Below, piece after piece: positions 11,891 to 23,769 of a stretch of 64,000 bases of DNA. This stretch comes from Cryptomeria japonica (taxonomy: Eukaryota; Streptophyta; Pinopsida; Cupressales; Cupressaceae): contig NC_081405.1 in NCBI RefSeq assembly GCF_030272615.1, positions 315,520,041 to 315,584,040 on the forward strand, given 5' to 3'. A program made the translations under genes and the position numbers. Positions within the stretch are counted from its first letter, which is position 1, and every line of letters starts with the position of its first letter. The notes under the pieces were generated by a model. That model was not told the DNA's origin and did not search any database. It saw only the letters and a program-made list of their open reading frames with translations.

Positions 11891-12475
11891 TGTAGACAAC
11901 TAACATTAATATTTAATTAATTTAAGCTTGTCAACATAATTAATTGATTTAATTATGTTATCTTTATTCTTCTCAGTGTTAATTAAATCTAATTTAATTA
12001 ATCCTGTCACTATTGTCCAATAATTAATTTATCAAATAAATTAATTAGTTCCCTATTCTTCTAAAGTCTCTCCATTAATTATTTTCTCTAAACCCACTCA
12101 GTTAATTAATTTAAATTAATTAACCTATTCATGTGATTCCTACAAATCACTTTTTCCTAATCCCACTCAACCTAATTAATCCTTCTAGAATCTCTCATAA
12201 TCATGCTTATCATTATTCTACAATTTTAAATTCTCACTCATGTCACATCAACATTGAGCCTCTCAAAGAAATTCAAATTTCTTTGAATCCCTCCATGCAT
12301 CCTTTATTTTGGAATTTTTAATTCCTCATTTTGAAATTCAAATTTCCTTCCCCCCCTCTTCTCAAGGAATTTTATATTCCTATTTATTTTCCCAAGGCAC
12401 CCTTGATCCATGCCTTCCATTTCAAATCAATCTCAACCCTCCATAACCAAATCAATCTTGGCCCTTCATTGGCCT

Positions 12476-12497
12476 CCTCCAATTTATAAATTGGAGG
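12476..12497. promoter_or_regulatory. Perfect 22-bp palindrome around a TATA box in H1 LTR
   Basis: The two halves CCTCCAATTTA and TAAATTGGAGG are exact reverse complements with no spacer. The centre forms TATAAA at 12485-12490. Given its place inside the LTR, it is a candidate core promoter. Confidence 0.6.
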
Positions 12498-12950
12498 CTC
12501 ATTTCCTCACAAAAAGATCCACTTCTCATAGCATTCTCATGATGCCCATTTCTCTTCTATCTTCCTCCTATCATACCCTCATAATGCCCAAATATCCTCT
12601 CATTTAATCCAATTCATCTCATTCATCCTCATCATCCAAATCCAATCCAAATATAATTTTGTTGAATTAAGGAGATCATTCCACATCCACATCAAGCAAG
12701 GAGCACATCAAGTGGAGCATCAAAAGGGGTGCCTTCACTTCATCAAGCTCAATCTAAGGGAGAGGTGAAAGACAAGGTATAAAGTTGGTTGTTTGCATTC
12801 TTATTGCGTCATTGTTTGATTTATTTGCATTCTAACCTCCTTTTGTCCCTTCATTGTTCTTCCATCTTTTTCCCCTCTTCAATTATCTAGGTCTGCAAAG
12901 AGTTGTACAAAATGATCAATCTCGAGCTCAACATTTAGATTTTCAGGTAG

Positions 12951-14845
12951 ATATTATTTAGAGTGATCCTAGTTAGGAAGGAATCTCCCAAGGGGATCTC
13001 TTCTTCTATGCATATAGATATTGAAAAGCTAACATTAGACCTGCATGAATGACATGAATAACTTATTCTACTCTAGGAAGTAAAGTAATGTTATAATAAT
13101 ATCTTAGTAAAATGAAAAAATGTGTTCCCACAAACTCTCAGTTTATCAGCATCCCCGACAACAGTGCCAAAAATGTTAGTTCAAAACAATGGATATTACA
13201 CATAACTTAGTACTCAACTTAGAGACACAAGTTCCTAACTGAGCAGCTATCCAAACCCTACTACCTTGACTCATTTATCTTATCAAATTGAGGATGAACA
13301 ACTTGAAATGGGACAACAAAATATATGCACTACAAGTGCCTAGGAACAAATCTATCCTACTTTAAGAAAATGGAAATATTAAACAAATCTTCATAGGAAA
13401 AGAACTTGTTTTAAAATCATAACTCGAAAAGATTATACTAACTTCTACTATCAAAATGTAAATTCTTCTAACTTATATAGAAATAACTACTCTGCTCTGT
13501 CTTGGTTGTAGGAATAGACATAGAGTAATAGTCCATGGCTGAAGGACCAAACAACGAGCAATTTAACAGAACAAAATTAGATAGCTCAAAAGATAAATTG
13601 CATAAAAGATAACCAAACAGAATCCTCACCAAGTGGGCCCCCTTGGGTGAGTCTTCTAGAATGAAAGTTACAACAGAAACTAACATATTGAGCTCGCACA
13701 ACCATATTAAAACACTATAAACTTATTCAGAAAGTAGATATACTCTTTATTCAGAAATCAGTTGAATAACATACATTGCTTGATACAAAAAAAGTAACTA
13801 ACTATTTAAGGAACACAAAAAGGATTTATAACATCCATTCCTGTAACAATTCCCATAAGAGTCGCTCCACTTCCTAATATTTAGGTGGAGGTTTTTATTT
13901 AGACTATGAAATCTAGGAAAACTAAGACAATTAGGACTCTATCCCATCCTTGAACATCTACAAATATTCCCTAAATATGCTCTAACATCCAGCATGACTA
14001 TTAATAGAACTATTAATGAATCATGACTATTCTAAAGATTCCTTAATGAGCTTGGACAGCTAGTGCCCGAGTTGCAACAATCCTTGACCCCTTCACGCCT
14101 TGTTGTCTAGTCCTGTCCATGTTGCCATGCTTTTATAAATGAAGCCATGTTTCATCTCAAATATTTTTTCCACGCAACTAGAACACCAAGATTAGAGCAA
14201 GCATTCCCATCCACATTTCATGACCATCCATTGCAACACATTCATTAATCACACAAAGACAGTAAATACTTTCTACTTCATTCATAAAGTTCAAGGTTTT
14301 GTCAAAATAAAGGTCTCAAACTATAGGAAACATAATTATCAAACAGGTCCATAAAGTCGATTAAAGCATGATATAAAGCCCATCAAAAATTCCAAAGCAT
14401 AGCAAAATGTCTGCAAATAAAAGCATAAAACTAAGGCTCATCAGGTGCTAGGTACCCTAATCTTGGCATTCTAGGATAGAAAAAGGTTTTAGAGTAAGGG
14501 ATTACCTCGAGTTCTATAAATGCTTCTGAAACTAAGCATAATATGACATAAGTCAAGGGTGTGAGGCACAACCACCAAAGTGAGTTTGAAACGTGTGAAA
14601 TTGTAAAGGGATATAATCTGCAATACTACAACAACCATCTGGAGAGCATGGAGGTACATACAAATGGCTAGAGAGCATAATATAATGTGGTTGCCTCTCA
14701 CATTTCATCCACCTATACCTTAGAGGCCTATTCCACACTAGCAAGGAAGCATACCATATGATGAAGAGGCAAATGCATCTAGGTGGAGTAGAATAATGTA
14801 TTTAAAGGGATTCCATTAGACTCTGCAGTCATACAACAATGGTAT
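12951..14845. other. LTR-like DNA with a tRNA-Asp-type PBS; no gene
   Basis: At 13151-13169 the minus strand reads TGGCACTGTTGTCGGGGAT, close to the tRNA-Asp-type site TGGCGCCGTTGCCGGGGA used by many plant gypsy (for example Athila-type) elements. Four bases further right, at 13174, TGTTAGTTC looks like the end of a minus-strand 5' LTR. Its other boundary and any internal region are not recognisable, so this is probably a fragment. Open frames near 13468-13701 and 14489-14744 show no family signature. Confidence 0.5.
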
Positions 14846-15480
14846 TGTAATGTTGTAAATTGTAACCATGTACAATTTACACTACTTTTTGTGCCCCTGC
14901 ATTATTGTGATTTCTAGTCTTTCACCTTGAAACTATTGTCATTTCTTCACATGGTAGTTCGAACCTCTATCTTGGGCTATCTGCACCCTATCTATGGCTT
15001 GTTCACTATGTTTTAGGTGGACAATTTTTCCTAGGGAATCATTGTCCTAGGACAATGGCACCAAGAGTGCCCTTGTCCTCCCAACTTGGTCAAATTTTGT
15101 ATATCTTGGTGCATGTTTCTCATCGATTGGTTTTGGATCATGATGTCTCAATTTGATCATTAGAGGTCGACCTAATTGGGAAAATACCTTGAGAACCCTA
15201 TATAAGAGCATTCTTCTAACTCAGTTACACATTCATCCACTACATTCAATTCATATCCGCCTTCAAGCATTCATTGAGCATCAAGGCAAGATTTCATCCC
15301 ACCATATTCTTCAATATCTAGACACCATAGAGAAACAAATTACTTAAATCATCATGCAATCATGTGTTTATGATTAGGTCATTCATGGATTGTCATATTA
15401 TGTCATGTTATTACATCAACACTTGTGATCAAATTCAAAGAGAATTGTATCATCAACCTACAATCATCTACAACAAATTT
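14846..15480 (+). repeat. Element E 5' LTR (right end uncertain)
   Basis: Matches 19789-20379, including the TATATAAG box at 15199-15206. The LTR may extend beyond 15480, because the 3' copy is cut there and cannot define the end. No clear PBS follows. Confidence 0.7.
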
Positions 15481-16555
15481 GAGGTATAAGATTCAACATT
15501 TACTTCAGTATTTCAATTCATTTCAAAGGTTAATTCCAAAATCAAGGTTTGACTTAGGCAAACCCCTATTCCCAATATTTTTCTCTCTTTTGTAGGTGTA
15601 GGTTACAGGTTCAAGAGCTGTAAATCTAGAACTAGTCAGAGTAGACAGAGACAATCAAATCTAGTTTTTAATGATACAAAAAGTGGAGGATAGGGTTGCT
15701 CCACACTCCTTTGACCAATGAATTTCTTGCAAATATTCTGGGGTAGGTTATGAGCGACATTTTGGTTATGAAAAAATAAAGTTCATCTACATCCGACATT
15801 CTGAGGATAGGATCATTTAGAGCTCCATTGACCCACTTTTTCAGGATCAGATTACAGTCATAGGTTTCATTCATCTTCCTCATCTCAAATATATACTTAT
15901 AGCTTAGTATCAAAGTTGCAACTACCTGTTCATATTCATTTATGTCATTTTTCCATCTTTAGCCCTAGATCTAGCTTTCAACTTTCATATTTTTGGTATC
16001 TAATTCAACCCTCACAAAGGAAGTCATCTGAAATCAATCAACATTCATCCCTTGGAGGTGAATCTATTGATTTAAATTCCCTTTATGTAAGGATTGTGTG
16101 AAATAGGTTTATTCCTTATTTACATAACTAAACTAGTGAATGCCCTATTTCACCACCTCACATTTTGGTGAACTCGATGCTTTTAACATCTTGAAATTTT
16201 TTGATTTGGTGTTTTCAAATCTAAATTTTCATAATGGAATTTACAAAATCTAATTGGTTTGCTATTTCACATATGATTACATTACTTATTAATTATTTTT
16301 TATCAAAATCATGTGTTGGATAATAGCTTCTTTCACTTCATGTTGCTTGCATTCATTCATACAACTTTAATATATTGCATTATGAGGGTTTCAGCTTTTT
16401 TTTTGCATTTAAATCATTTTTCAAATCTTTCATACACATTTGATGTTGCTCTATAATGATATTTTAAAATAAATTAATGAAATATTTGGATTTCATAAAA
16501 GCTTTGGTAGATGTTTCAAATGAAATCTTAGCTAATCTTAAGAGATGGTATTGAA
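15481..16555 (+). other. Element E leader; no gene
   Basis: A+T-rich and without any recognisable coding sequence or repeat. It leads to the gag-like frame at 16556. Confidence 0.5.
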
Positions 16556-17290
16556 ATGAATAATACCTCTCCTAGAGTATCTTTTGTTTATGAGGAAAGA
16601 ATCAATAATCCTATCAATTATCTCTCTAATGGAGATGCAACATTGAAGAGCAACATTGAACCATCCTCTTCTGACAAAGATAATTTAGTGCAAGAGGAAC
16701 AAAATAAGCATGTTAATCTTAGTACATCTATACCTCTAGATCCTCCCTACTCCTCTAGAGCTTAACTGAATCATCAACATACTTTGAGGAAAGATGATGT
16801 TATGCACTTTATTCACGACCTATCTCCTAACATAACATTGAGTAGAAATGAAGCTTTAGATGATGAGAATACTTCTCCCCAACCTAATAAAAGTGGACAT
16901 GAATAGTAGTGATATGAATGAGAATCTCCCTACAAAGGATATTCCTTCATCATCTATTCAACCCTTTAGTCGTTCAACATGTCCTTGTCATAATGAAAAT
17001 ACTTCCTCTCCTTTATCAATACTCTTACCAAAAAATTATCCTTCAATCCCTCAAATGACAAGACCTATCCATATTTTCCAATCAAGAAAGCAAAAAGAAT
17101 ATTTTGGAGACTCAAATATGACAAAAACATCACCCTTCCTTTTGTAACATGTATCAATAATTATAAGAACAAAGATGGTGGTGTATATTGCCTTTTTCAT
17201 CATATTTATTCGCATTCTATTGGAGATTGTAAGGCTTTTAAAGCATTTGTATAAGATTTATCTGATAGAGCTCATATTCATATATATTAC
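16556..17290 (+). pseudogene. Degenerate gypsy-type gag (element E)
   Basis: One frame can be followed from a Met at 16556 to about 17290 through several stops. The N-terminal part is Asn/Ser/Glu-rich. The C-terminal part carries YCLFHHIYSHSIGDC, which fits the C-X2-H-X4-H-X4-C nucleocapsid knuckle of Tat-type gypsy gags (compare YCDFHRNKGHNINNC in G). The upstream Lys/Arg-rich stretch fits a nucleic-acid-binding tail. The central gag helices are not convincing, so the gene is truncated or much decayed. No pol follows. Confidence 0.6.
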
Positions 17291-17456
17291 ATCTAATCTC
17301 ATGCTTGTCCTCAATCCAAACTTGAAAGTAGTGCATTAGAACTTCATCTATTATGTTGCTCCTCACTGTGTGATCTTAGTAGCTTACCCTTTGGGGGCTC
17401 TTTGTCATCTGTGGTGGTATAATTTCATGTGCAATGATACTTGTGTAGCAACATAA

Positions 17457-17810
17457 TGTTAGAAGTGTGGTTGTCATTGCACCAAAAGATCGACCAATTA
17501 ACGCTCGATACAAACACTTGACTTATAGAATTCACATGAGGCGGTTAAGCCATGTCACAAACACAAGTAGACCAAGGGCACACACCTTGAAACAATCCCT
17601 CCTAGCACAAGAAAGGGGATTTAAACCTGTGATCCAGGCTCTTATACCACTTGTTAGAAGTACAATTGTCGCTACACCAAAAGATTGACTTGTTAACGCC
17701 TGATACAACCACTAGACTTATAGAATCCATGAGAGGTAGTTAAGCCATGTCACAAACCCAAGCACTATGTTGCACAACACAAAGAGACCAAGAGCGCGCA
17801 CCTTGCAACA
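17457..17810 (-). mobile_element. TRIM (354-bp mini LTR retrotransposon)
   Basis: Two direct repeats, 17457-17594 and 17652-17810, both begin TGTTAGAAG and end CTTG-A/C-AACA, a classic TG...CA LTR pair of about 140-160 bp. Only 57 bp lies between them. Read on the minus strand, that spacer starts with TGGTATAAGAGCC (17637-17649), one base from the tRNA-iMet PBS, and ends in a purine-rich AGGAGGGA before the other LTR. Flanks CATAA and TATAA make a 5-bp target duplication with one mismatch. There is no coding capacity. It is inserted in element E. Confidence 0.85.
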
Positions 17811-18724
17811 TATAATAGCCTAGTTATTCTTGTCTCTACATTGTGAGGCAATAATAGTTTGTTCAATCATTCCTTCTTTCCCTTGGCGGAGTTGTGTCTT
17901 TTATAACAATCTCTTCTTGATTGCGGAGGTGCATATACCTGTTGAGGGTCTCCTTCCTCTTATTGGAAAAAAATCATTCCTAATGGGGATCTTTTCTTTG
18001 TTATATAAGTATGTGTATTTATAAATGATCTCTCCTTGGTTAACAACATAGTCGTATTCCTTATTTTTTCTCCATGCTTGGGGGATATAATATATTTCAA
18101 TCACCCTCTCTCTTTTCAAGGATTTCCTTTTCCTTTGTTGAGTTGTATCTTTCATAACTTGATGTCCTTTCTTGCATAGAATTATCCTCCATGTGCGTGC
18201 ATGTGTGTTCTTTGGTTTGGACTTATTACATGCTCGAAACAGTGTGTCTTTTATGATTAGTCTTTCCTCAGTGATTGTGTGTCGTCGGTCACTAAGAATC
18301 CACTTCTTATAGAAATAAGGAAGGCGTGTATTATTAGTTTCCTTCCATTTTCAAACACCTCATATTTATTAAAGATCTCCTCTACTTTTGGGGGTTAGAA
18401 ATATTTAGGCAAATATCTCTTCTCCTTTCACTATGAACCCCTCAAAAGGATCTCTTTACACTTGTTGCAAATTATTGTTTTACAACTATCTCTTCCTTGC
18501 TTTTAAATAGTTATGCCTCTTTAGCTTAGAAGTAGTATACATTATTTCTTAATAGATATCTCTTTGGCATTGAAGGTTTGTATCCTTGTCTCTCATTTAT
18601 ACCTTTAGACATCAACATGGGACTATACTATGTTGACATCTAAAGGCATGGGTGAGGGAGGGTAGTATATATGTGGCCTCCTTGTTGCTTATTTTTAATT
18701 CAATATTGTGGATTTACATGTAAA
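17811..18724 (+). other. Element E internal region; degenerate repeats, no gene
   Basis: T-rich, with loosely repeated phrases such as TCTTTTATAACAATCTCTTCTTG, TTATAAATGATCTCTCCTTGG and TTTTATGATTAGTCTTTCCTC, so it is probably an old tandem array. No protein signature. Confidence 0.45.
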
Positions 18725-18965
18725 CAATGTTTTTCTTGGTTATCCTTGTTCAATTCGTGTTTCGAATTTCCTTGCATACAATGCTTTGCTTGGTTATCCT
18801 TGTTGAATTTGTGTTTCAAATTTCCTTACATGCAATGCTTTTCTTGGTTATCCCTTTTCGATTCATGTTGTGGATTTCCTTGCATACAATGCTTTGCTTG
18901 GTTATCCTTTTTCAATTTATGTTGTGGATTTCATTATATGCAATGCTTTGTTGAATTATCCTTAT
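18725..18965 (+). repeat. 54-bp tandem array, 4.4 copies
   Basis: Units start CAATGCTTTGCTTGGTTATC and repeat every 54 bp. Because 54 is a multiple of three, one frame stays open and encodes an 18-residue Cys/Trp/Phe-rich repeat (QCFAWLSLLNLC...). This explains a long apparent frame from 18671 to 19108. I treat it as a repeat, not a gene. Confidence 0.9.
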
Positions 18966-19097
18966 TGTGGTGTCCTAATAATACATTTATAGTTGCTTAC
19001 CTTGTAATAATAAAGCTTCAGTTAGCAAATATTTCATTACAATTTGCACAAACCAACCACCTTTCAATAAGAAAACTTTGCTTAACACCCTTTTGCA

Positions 19098-19400
19098 GGA
19101 TGAGTTAACCAACATAACACAAATTGCTAAACAATTCGACTCTTCCTTTTCTCTTTTGCGGGATGAGTTGAATAGCATAACACAACTTGCTAGACTATCT
19201 AACTTTTCCTCTTCTCTTTACAAGATGTGTCAAACTACCATAACACATCTTGATAGACTATTTTGACCCTTCCTTTCTCTCTCCCATGGATCACCTAACA
19301 TAACACAACTCGCTAGCCAATGGAATCCATGCTTCCTTTCTCCCTCCCAATGAACCCATAAGCATAACATTCTTTACTAGTCGTTGGATCATGGTTCATC
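19098..19400 (+). repeat. 63-bp tandem array, about five copies
   Basis: Units carry GGATGAGTTGAATAGCATAA then CACAACTTGCTAGAC and a TTCCTTTTCTCT tail, starting near 19098, 19161, 19223, 19286 and 19351. Divergence rises to the right. Confidence 0.85.
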
Positions 19401-19788
19401 ATTCGATGCATGCTCTGGCTCTTTCCATGTGACCACTTGTTCTCTTGCAATAACATTTTGAGAATGATATTAGTGGTTGAGACATTTTGACTATTGAGGT
19501 CTATTCACATTGTTGACTTGGAGCCTTTGTTTTTAGTACTAACCCCTATTGTGTGTCTTTTGTCTTTGTTTGTCTTTTGTATTTCATTTGTTTTCATCTT
19601 GCTTTGTGTGTCCTTGTATGTGATTGTGTGAGTTAATATCCTAAGCTTGGGGGCTTGTTCCCTCGAATTTATTGATGTCTTATCTCCTTGTAATCCTACT
19701 CTCAGCTTCTCATATCTCTCTTTCTCTCTCTTTTACTTTACTGTGAGTATGCATGTGGGCTCATACTCCCACTAAAGTGGTGGTTAAA
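19401..19788 (+). other. Element E 3' untranslated region; no gene
   Basis: T/G-rich DNA leading to AGTGGTGGTTAAA, a weak polypurine tract, right before the 3' LTR. Confidence 0.5.
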
Positions 19789-20379
19789 TGTAGCATCATA
19801 AATTATAACCCTATACAAATTACACCATTTTTTGTGCCCCTGCCTTAGTGCAACCTATTTTAGCTCTCATCCAAGCTTATTTTCAACCTTTCACCTCGAA
19901 ATTGATGTCATGTATTCACATAGTAGTCTAAACCTCTCTATTGGGCTATGTGTACCTTATCTTTGGCCTACTGGTCATGTTTTGGGTGCTGGGGTGCCAT
20001 TGTCCTCCCAAATTGAGCCCAATTTTGAATATCTTGGTACATATTTCCCACTCATTGGTTTTGAATCATGATGTATCAATTTGACCATTAAAGGTCAGCC
20101 TAAATAGGTAAATACCTTGAGAGCCCTATATAAGAGTATTCTTCTAATTCATTTTCACATCCATCCACTATATTTGATTCATATCCACCTTCAAGCATTC
20201 ATTGAGCATCAATGTGACATTTTGTCCCACCATATTCTTCAAGATCTAGACACCATGTAGTATAAAATTACTTCAATCATCATGCAAGCATATGTTTATG
20301 ATTAGGTTGTTCATGTCTTGTCATGTTATTGCATCAACACTCGTGATCATATTCAAAGAGAACCGCATCATCAACCTAT
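19789..20379 (+). repeat. Element E 3' LTR, truncated
   Basis: Matches 14846-15470 from TGTAGCATCATAAATTA to TCATCAACCTA and then departs into unrelated DNA. Confidence 0.8.
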
Positions 20380-21999
20380 TGGGACCTCCAAAATTTGGCT
20401 AAATTTTGAGGACCCATGTAAAATTTTGCTTATGCACTCATAAAAGCAACTGCAAAATCTTGCCCAAGTAGCTCACTCTAGAGAGCTCCATTTTGAATCC
20501 CATTGATTGTCATGCAAAATGCCTTTAGGATCATGTTATTTGCTTATCATTAAGCATATTAATCAAGTTGCAGCTTCCCGTGATCAGATCGGATGCTTTT
20601 TTGAAGCACTTGATTTGAAGGGATAACAAAAGTTGACTATGCACATTTTCAGAAAAGCCTGAGTAGCCTACTTTGGAGGCTTGCATTTTGCACTCAGTTG
20701 ATTGTTATGATAAAATTCTTGTTCCCCAATATTCCCTACAATTTTGTGTACCCCCTTGTCCACTCTCAGATTTCCAAGACCTCATTCGATATGTTTTCCA
20801 AGACCAAATCTTTTGCAATTTGCCATGTTTTGCAAATTGCATAGTAAAAGTGTTTCAATAGAGCTCACTTTGAGCATTCATATCTTGCATCCGAACGATT
20901 GTTTCATCAAATCCATTATTTTATGTGATTCTCTATATGTTAAAGAGCTCATATGCCAGTTGGTAGGACCCTTGAATTCCATTTGGTGCCTTTTCCAAGT
21001 CAAAATGAGATGCAGATTATTCAGTTTTACTCACAAAAACAGTATTAAACTGATTAAAGTTGCTATACATTTTATTTTTTATCTCTCAACTCAAAGACCT
21101 GCACACTAAACCAATTTTCTTATTCAATTCTTTGTAGTTCAATAATGTCCTGTGCAAGGTTCCAGACCCTCGTGATGTCATTAGCTGTCTTTTCAAAGTG
21201 CATTTGAAATAGGGTTTGGAAGGGGTTTTGGTAAGTTGCAGTGTAAAAACAGCTAAGTTGTCACCTTTGGAGATTAAAATCTCGCACTCTAGGAAGTGTC
21301 AAATGAATCCACTTTCATTATGGTTTACAATATATCAGTCTACGTTCCTGTTAGGTGGCATGGTCTCATGAGGCCATTTGAGTGGTTTTTGAATATGGTT
21401 TTCAAGGTCTCTGAGCATGGTTTGGCCCTTTTGCAAATTGGTAAATAATTGATTTTCAGTGATTTAATTTTGTGCATTTTTGCTCCAGGTTAATGTTCAG
21501 GTGGATTCATGCTAGTTTTCGAGCCCAATTATTTGAAAACGAAATTTTTTTAAGCCAGGTCTACAAGGGATCTAGCTTGCCTCATCAAATAGTATAATTG
21601 TATTAGCGGGATTAATAATAGTATTTTATTTATTTATGATTTAACTAGTATGCGCAAAAGATGGGTGTGAGGTAAATGCAAGGTTCAATAATTCTTGTGC
21701 ACATGTGATATTTTTATTTGCAAGTGAAAAAAGAGAAAGATTTAAAATGAATTTCATTTTAAATTATTGTTTAATAATGTTTTATACCATTATTAAAACA
21801 ATGGAAAGAGGGGCCCACCTTGCTTTTACAAAGCAAAAGGAATACTCGGGCCTTGGCAAAATATATAAAGGGACTTCAATGAGCCCTGAGTAGATGATTA
21901 CATTAGCAAGGGGAGAAAAATAAATCATGTCATTGAGATTACGTATCCTCGGCATTCGGTGAGATTTGAACAGGTCTCTGGGCGAGCCCTGAGTGAAAA
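20380..21999. other. No recognisable gene
   Basis: Contains loosely repeated phrases (GATTGT-ATG-AAAATGC and AGAGCTC-A-TTTGAG types) every 200-300 bp. An open frame at 20744-21109 lacks any family signature. The last 300 bp includes a TATATAAAGGG motif (about 21860) upstream of the PPR remnant, possibly its old promoter. Confidence 0.4.
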
Positions 22000-23240
22000 G
22001 CCTTTTGCCCTAAATTTATGTTGCTAGAGTTTTGCAGGTGTAAACTATTTTCAGAGATGCCTCAAAAGAACTATGCTCTCATGGCGATAGTAAGTGCATG
22101 GAATGCACAAAATGGATTTGATGAAAGCGACTTTAGAAACTTTAGGGCCAATGCAATTTGCAGAAATCGTGAGGTTAACACGATATGGATTTTTGAAAGA
22201 TTTTGAACCTATAAGACAAGTGCATTGGCAGACGTGGAACCAATTCCGCACCTCTCCTCATTACCCTCCTACCTGTGCCAAAGTGGGAATTCGAAGTAAA
22301 ACATGGGAGAAAATGTGGAAGGCGTGGGCAACCATCGAAGCTTAGTCAAGGCACGTAGAATGTTTATGGGTGCCTCAAGGTGATATCACTCCACGAAATA
22401 ATTTTAATGTAGGATATGCACTGCAGATTTGTTGATTGTGCTTTAGAAATTTGAAGCAAATACAGCTGACAGGTTCAAAGCGTCCCGAAAATTTCCTTTC
22501 TCATGCCGATACAAAAATTATGTGAGAGAAGTATGAACGTCCTCTAGATCATAAAAGGTAGTTTAGGTCTGCTAAATACCCTTAAAATGAATGCAAAATG
22601 TGAAGGCGTGGGCGAGGTACATGGATTGTTTAGGAAATGCCCCAAATAAATATCGTCTTAGGGCAATGATGTGTGCGAATTGTCGAAGCATAGAGAAGGC
22701 GTATTGTCAAAGCTCGTGCCTATGCCAATCTGGAGGCTTTGAAATTTGGTACATGTTTCCATCAAAGCATTAAAGAAATTTCAGGCAAATACAATGACAG
22801 GTGTAATGCCATTTTCCACAACCTCTCTTAGCATTGTTCTTGTCTGCGCCGATATAGGAGCCCATGAAGTAAAACGTGGACATTCATCAAAGCATAATGT
22901 TAGAGGTTTTCTGTTAGATAATGCAAATTGCTTTGTAGATATGGAACGCAAAAGGTGGAGTCACAGGTTTAAAACCAAAGTCCAGAGTCTTCCTTAGCGG
23001 TGAAATGAGTGTTTATTGTGGAAGCATGGCACAAGGCATGTAGGTTGTTTAGCATTGATGCCTTAAAGTGATACCATATCATGAAATGGTAATAATCGTA
23101 GAGAATGCATAAAGTGGATTTATTGAGAAAACCACAGAAAACTTTAAAGTGAATGTATGTGGCAGGGAGAAAGCCATCTTCCTCTTTGACCATATGTATG
23201 AAATGGGAGCTCAAAGTTGGTGGATTGTTTTCTATTGAAG
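22000..23240 (+). pseudogene. Decayed PPR-repeat gene (main part)
   Basis: Pieces of PLS-class pentatricopeptide repeats recur about every 300 bp. One is FSEMPQKN followed by AWNAQNGFDES (22050-22130), matching the family pattern MPQ-N-VSW-A-I-GYAQNG. DNA such as GGAATGCACAAAATGGATTTG, TTTCAGGCAAATACAATGAC, CCATCAAAGCATAATG and TGTGCCAAAGTGGGAA corresponds to the standard PPR phrases for AQNGF, F-QMQ, HQSIM and CAKMG. Roughly four units are visible, in several frames with many stops and indels. Intact family members are RNA-binding proteins that edit or process organelle transcripts. This copy is clearly dead. It is the only host-gene relic in the window apart from the captured fragment at 30382. 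Confidence 0.75.
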
Positions 23241-23296
23241 CATACGAGATTGAAATCTTTATCAGATGTTGATTGCTTGCAATTATTATATATGTA

Positions 23297-23734
23297 GGGG
23301 AAAGGACCTAGTAGTTGTGCACCCTAACTTCGCACTCCTCAAAATCCTACATGGAAATTTCAAATCACTCCGATTTTTTTACAGCAACTTACTCGGCAAG
23401 TCCCCTGCTTATAACTAAGATTTCAGGGCCACATCATCAAATATGATGCCTCATCATCATGCTTTTTGCCAAGGTGTCCAAAACAACCCCCAAAAAAAGT
23501 GAGAACAATAGGTGTGCAAAAGGGCCCCAATACTTGTGCAGCTAATGTGGCATCACATGATTGATTACTTTTCACAACAAATGCTATATTTCATTCAATT
23601 ATTGGTACTTATCACACAACTATTGGTGCAATGTTATACAAAGGTTGGACATTAAATCAGCAAGTATTGGGGTATTAAATCAACAACTTCTATCACAAGA
23701 ATTGGAACGCACTCAACTACTGGATCATTTCCCC
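23297..23734 (+). mobile_element. MITE copy 1 (438 bp, TA duplication)
   Basis: It begins GGGGAAAGGACCTAGTAGTT and ends in the near-complement (AACTACTGGATCATTTCCCC), so terminal inverted repeats exceed 20 bp. TA flanks both ends. There is no coding capacity. It lies inside the PPR pseudogene. A second copy in opposite orientation is at 24160-24596. TIR plus TA duplication suggests a Tc1/mariner-type or other TA-targeting DNA transposon; the superfamily is not certain. Confidence 0.85.
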
Positions 23735-23769
23735 TATTTAAAATTTGAAAGCGTAGACAAGGCCGGTGA

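Larger units (their letters stand above)
11462..12950 (+). mobile_element. H1: gypsy-type 3' internal end, PPT and 3' LTR
   Basis: This continues the interrupted element of 2159-3571. Non-coding DNA leads to a PPT at 11877-11890 (AAAGAGGGGCAAAA), then an LTR starting TGTAGACAACTAAC at 11891. The same PPT-LTR join occurs in G (57162), and in complement in C and N. The right end of the LTR is uncertain, set here at about 12940-12960 near CTCGAGCTCAACA. The matching 5' LTR is outside the window. Confidence 0.7.
14846..20379 (+). mobile_element. Element E: LTR retrotransposon with gag-like gene only
   Basis: Two related LTRs in direct orientation (14846 to about 15480; 19789-20379) enclose 4.3 kb. 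The LTRs share TGTAATGTTGTAAATTG/TGTAGCATCATAAATTA starts, a CCTATATAAGAG promoter and the following stretch ending near TCATCAACCTA. The only protein trace is a broken gag (16556-17290); no protease, RT or integrase is seen. It also holds a TRIM, a 54-bp array and a 63-bp array. The 3' LTR stops abruptly at 20379. It is either a non-autonomous (LARD-like) family or a deleted copy. Confidence 0.7.

Noticed and set aside
17457-17810. Simple tandem duplication instead of a TRIM
   Set aside because: TG...CA ends, a PBS-like motif beside one copy, a purine tract beside the other and a 5-bp flank duplication fit an LTR element better.
18671-19108. A 145-codon open frame rich in Cys and Trp
   Set aside because: It is almost wholly the 54-bp tandem array; open because 54 is divisible by three. 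No start context or family signature.
20744-21109. 121-codon open frame
   Set aside because: No recognisable domain, no homologous copy in the window, and the DNA around it is a degenerate repeat.
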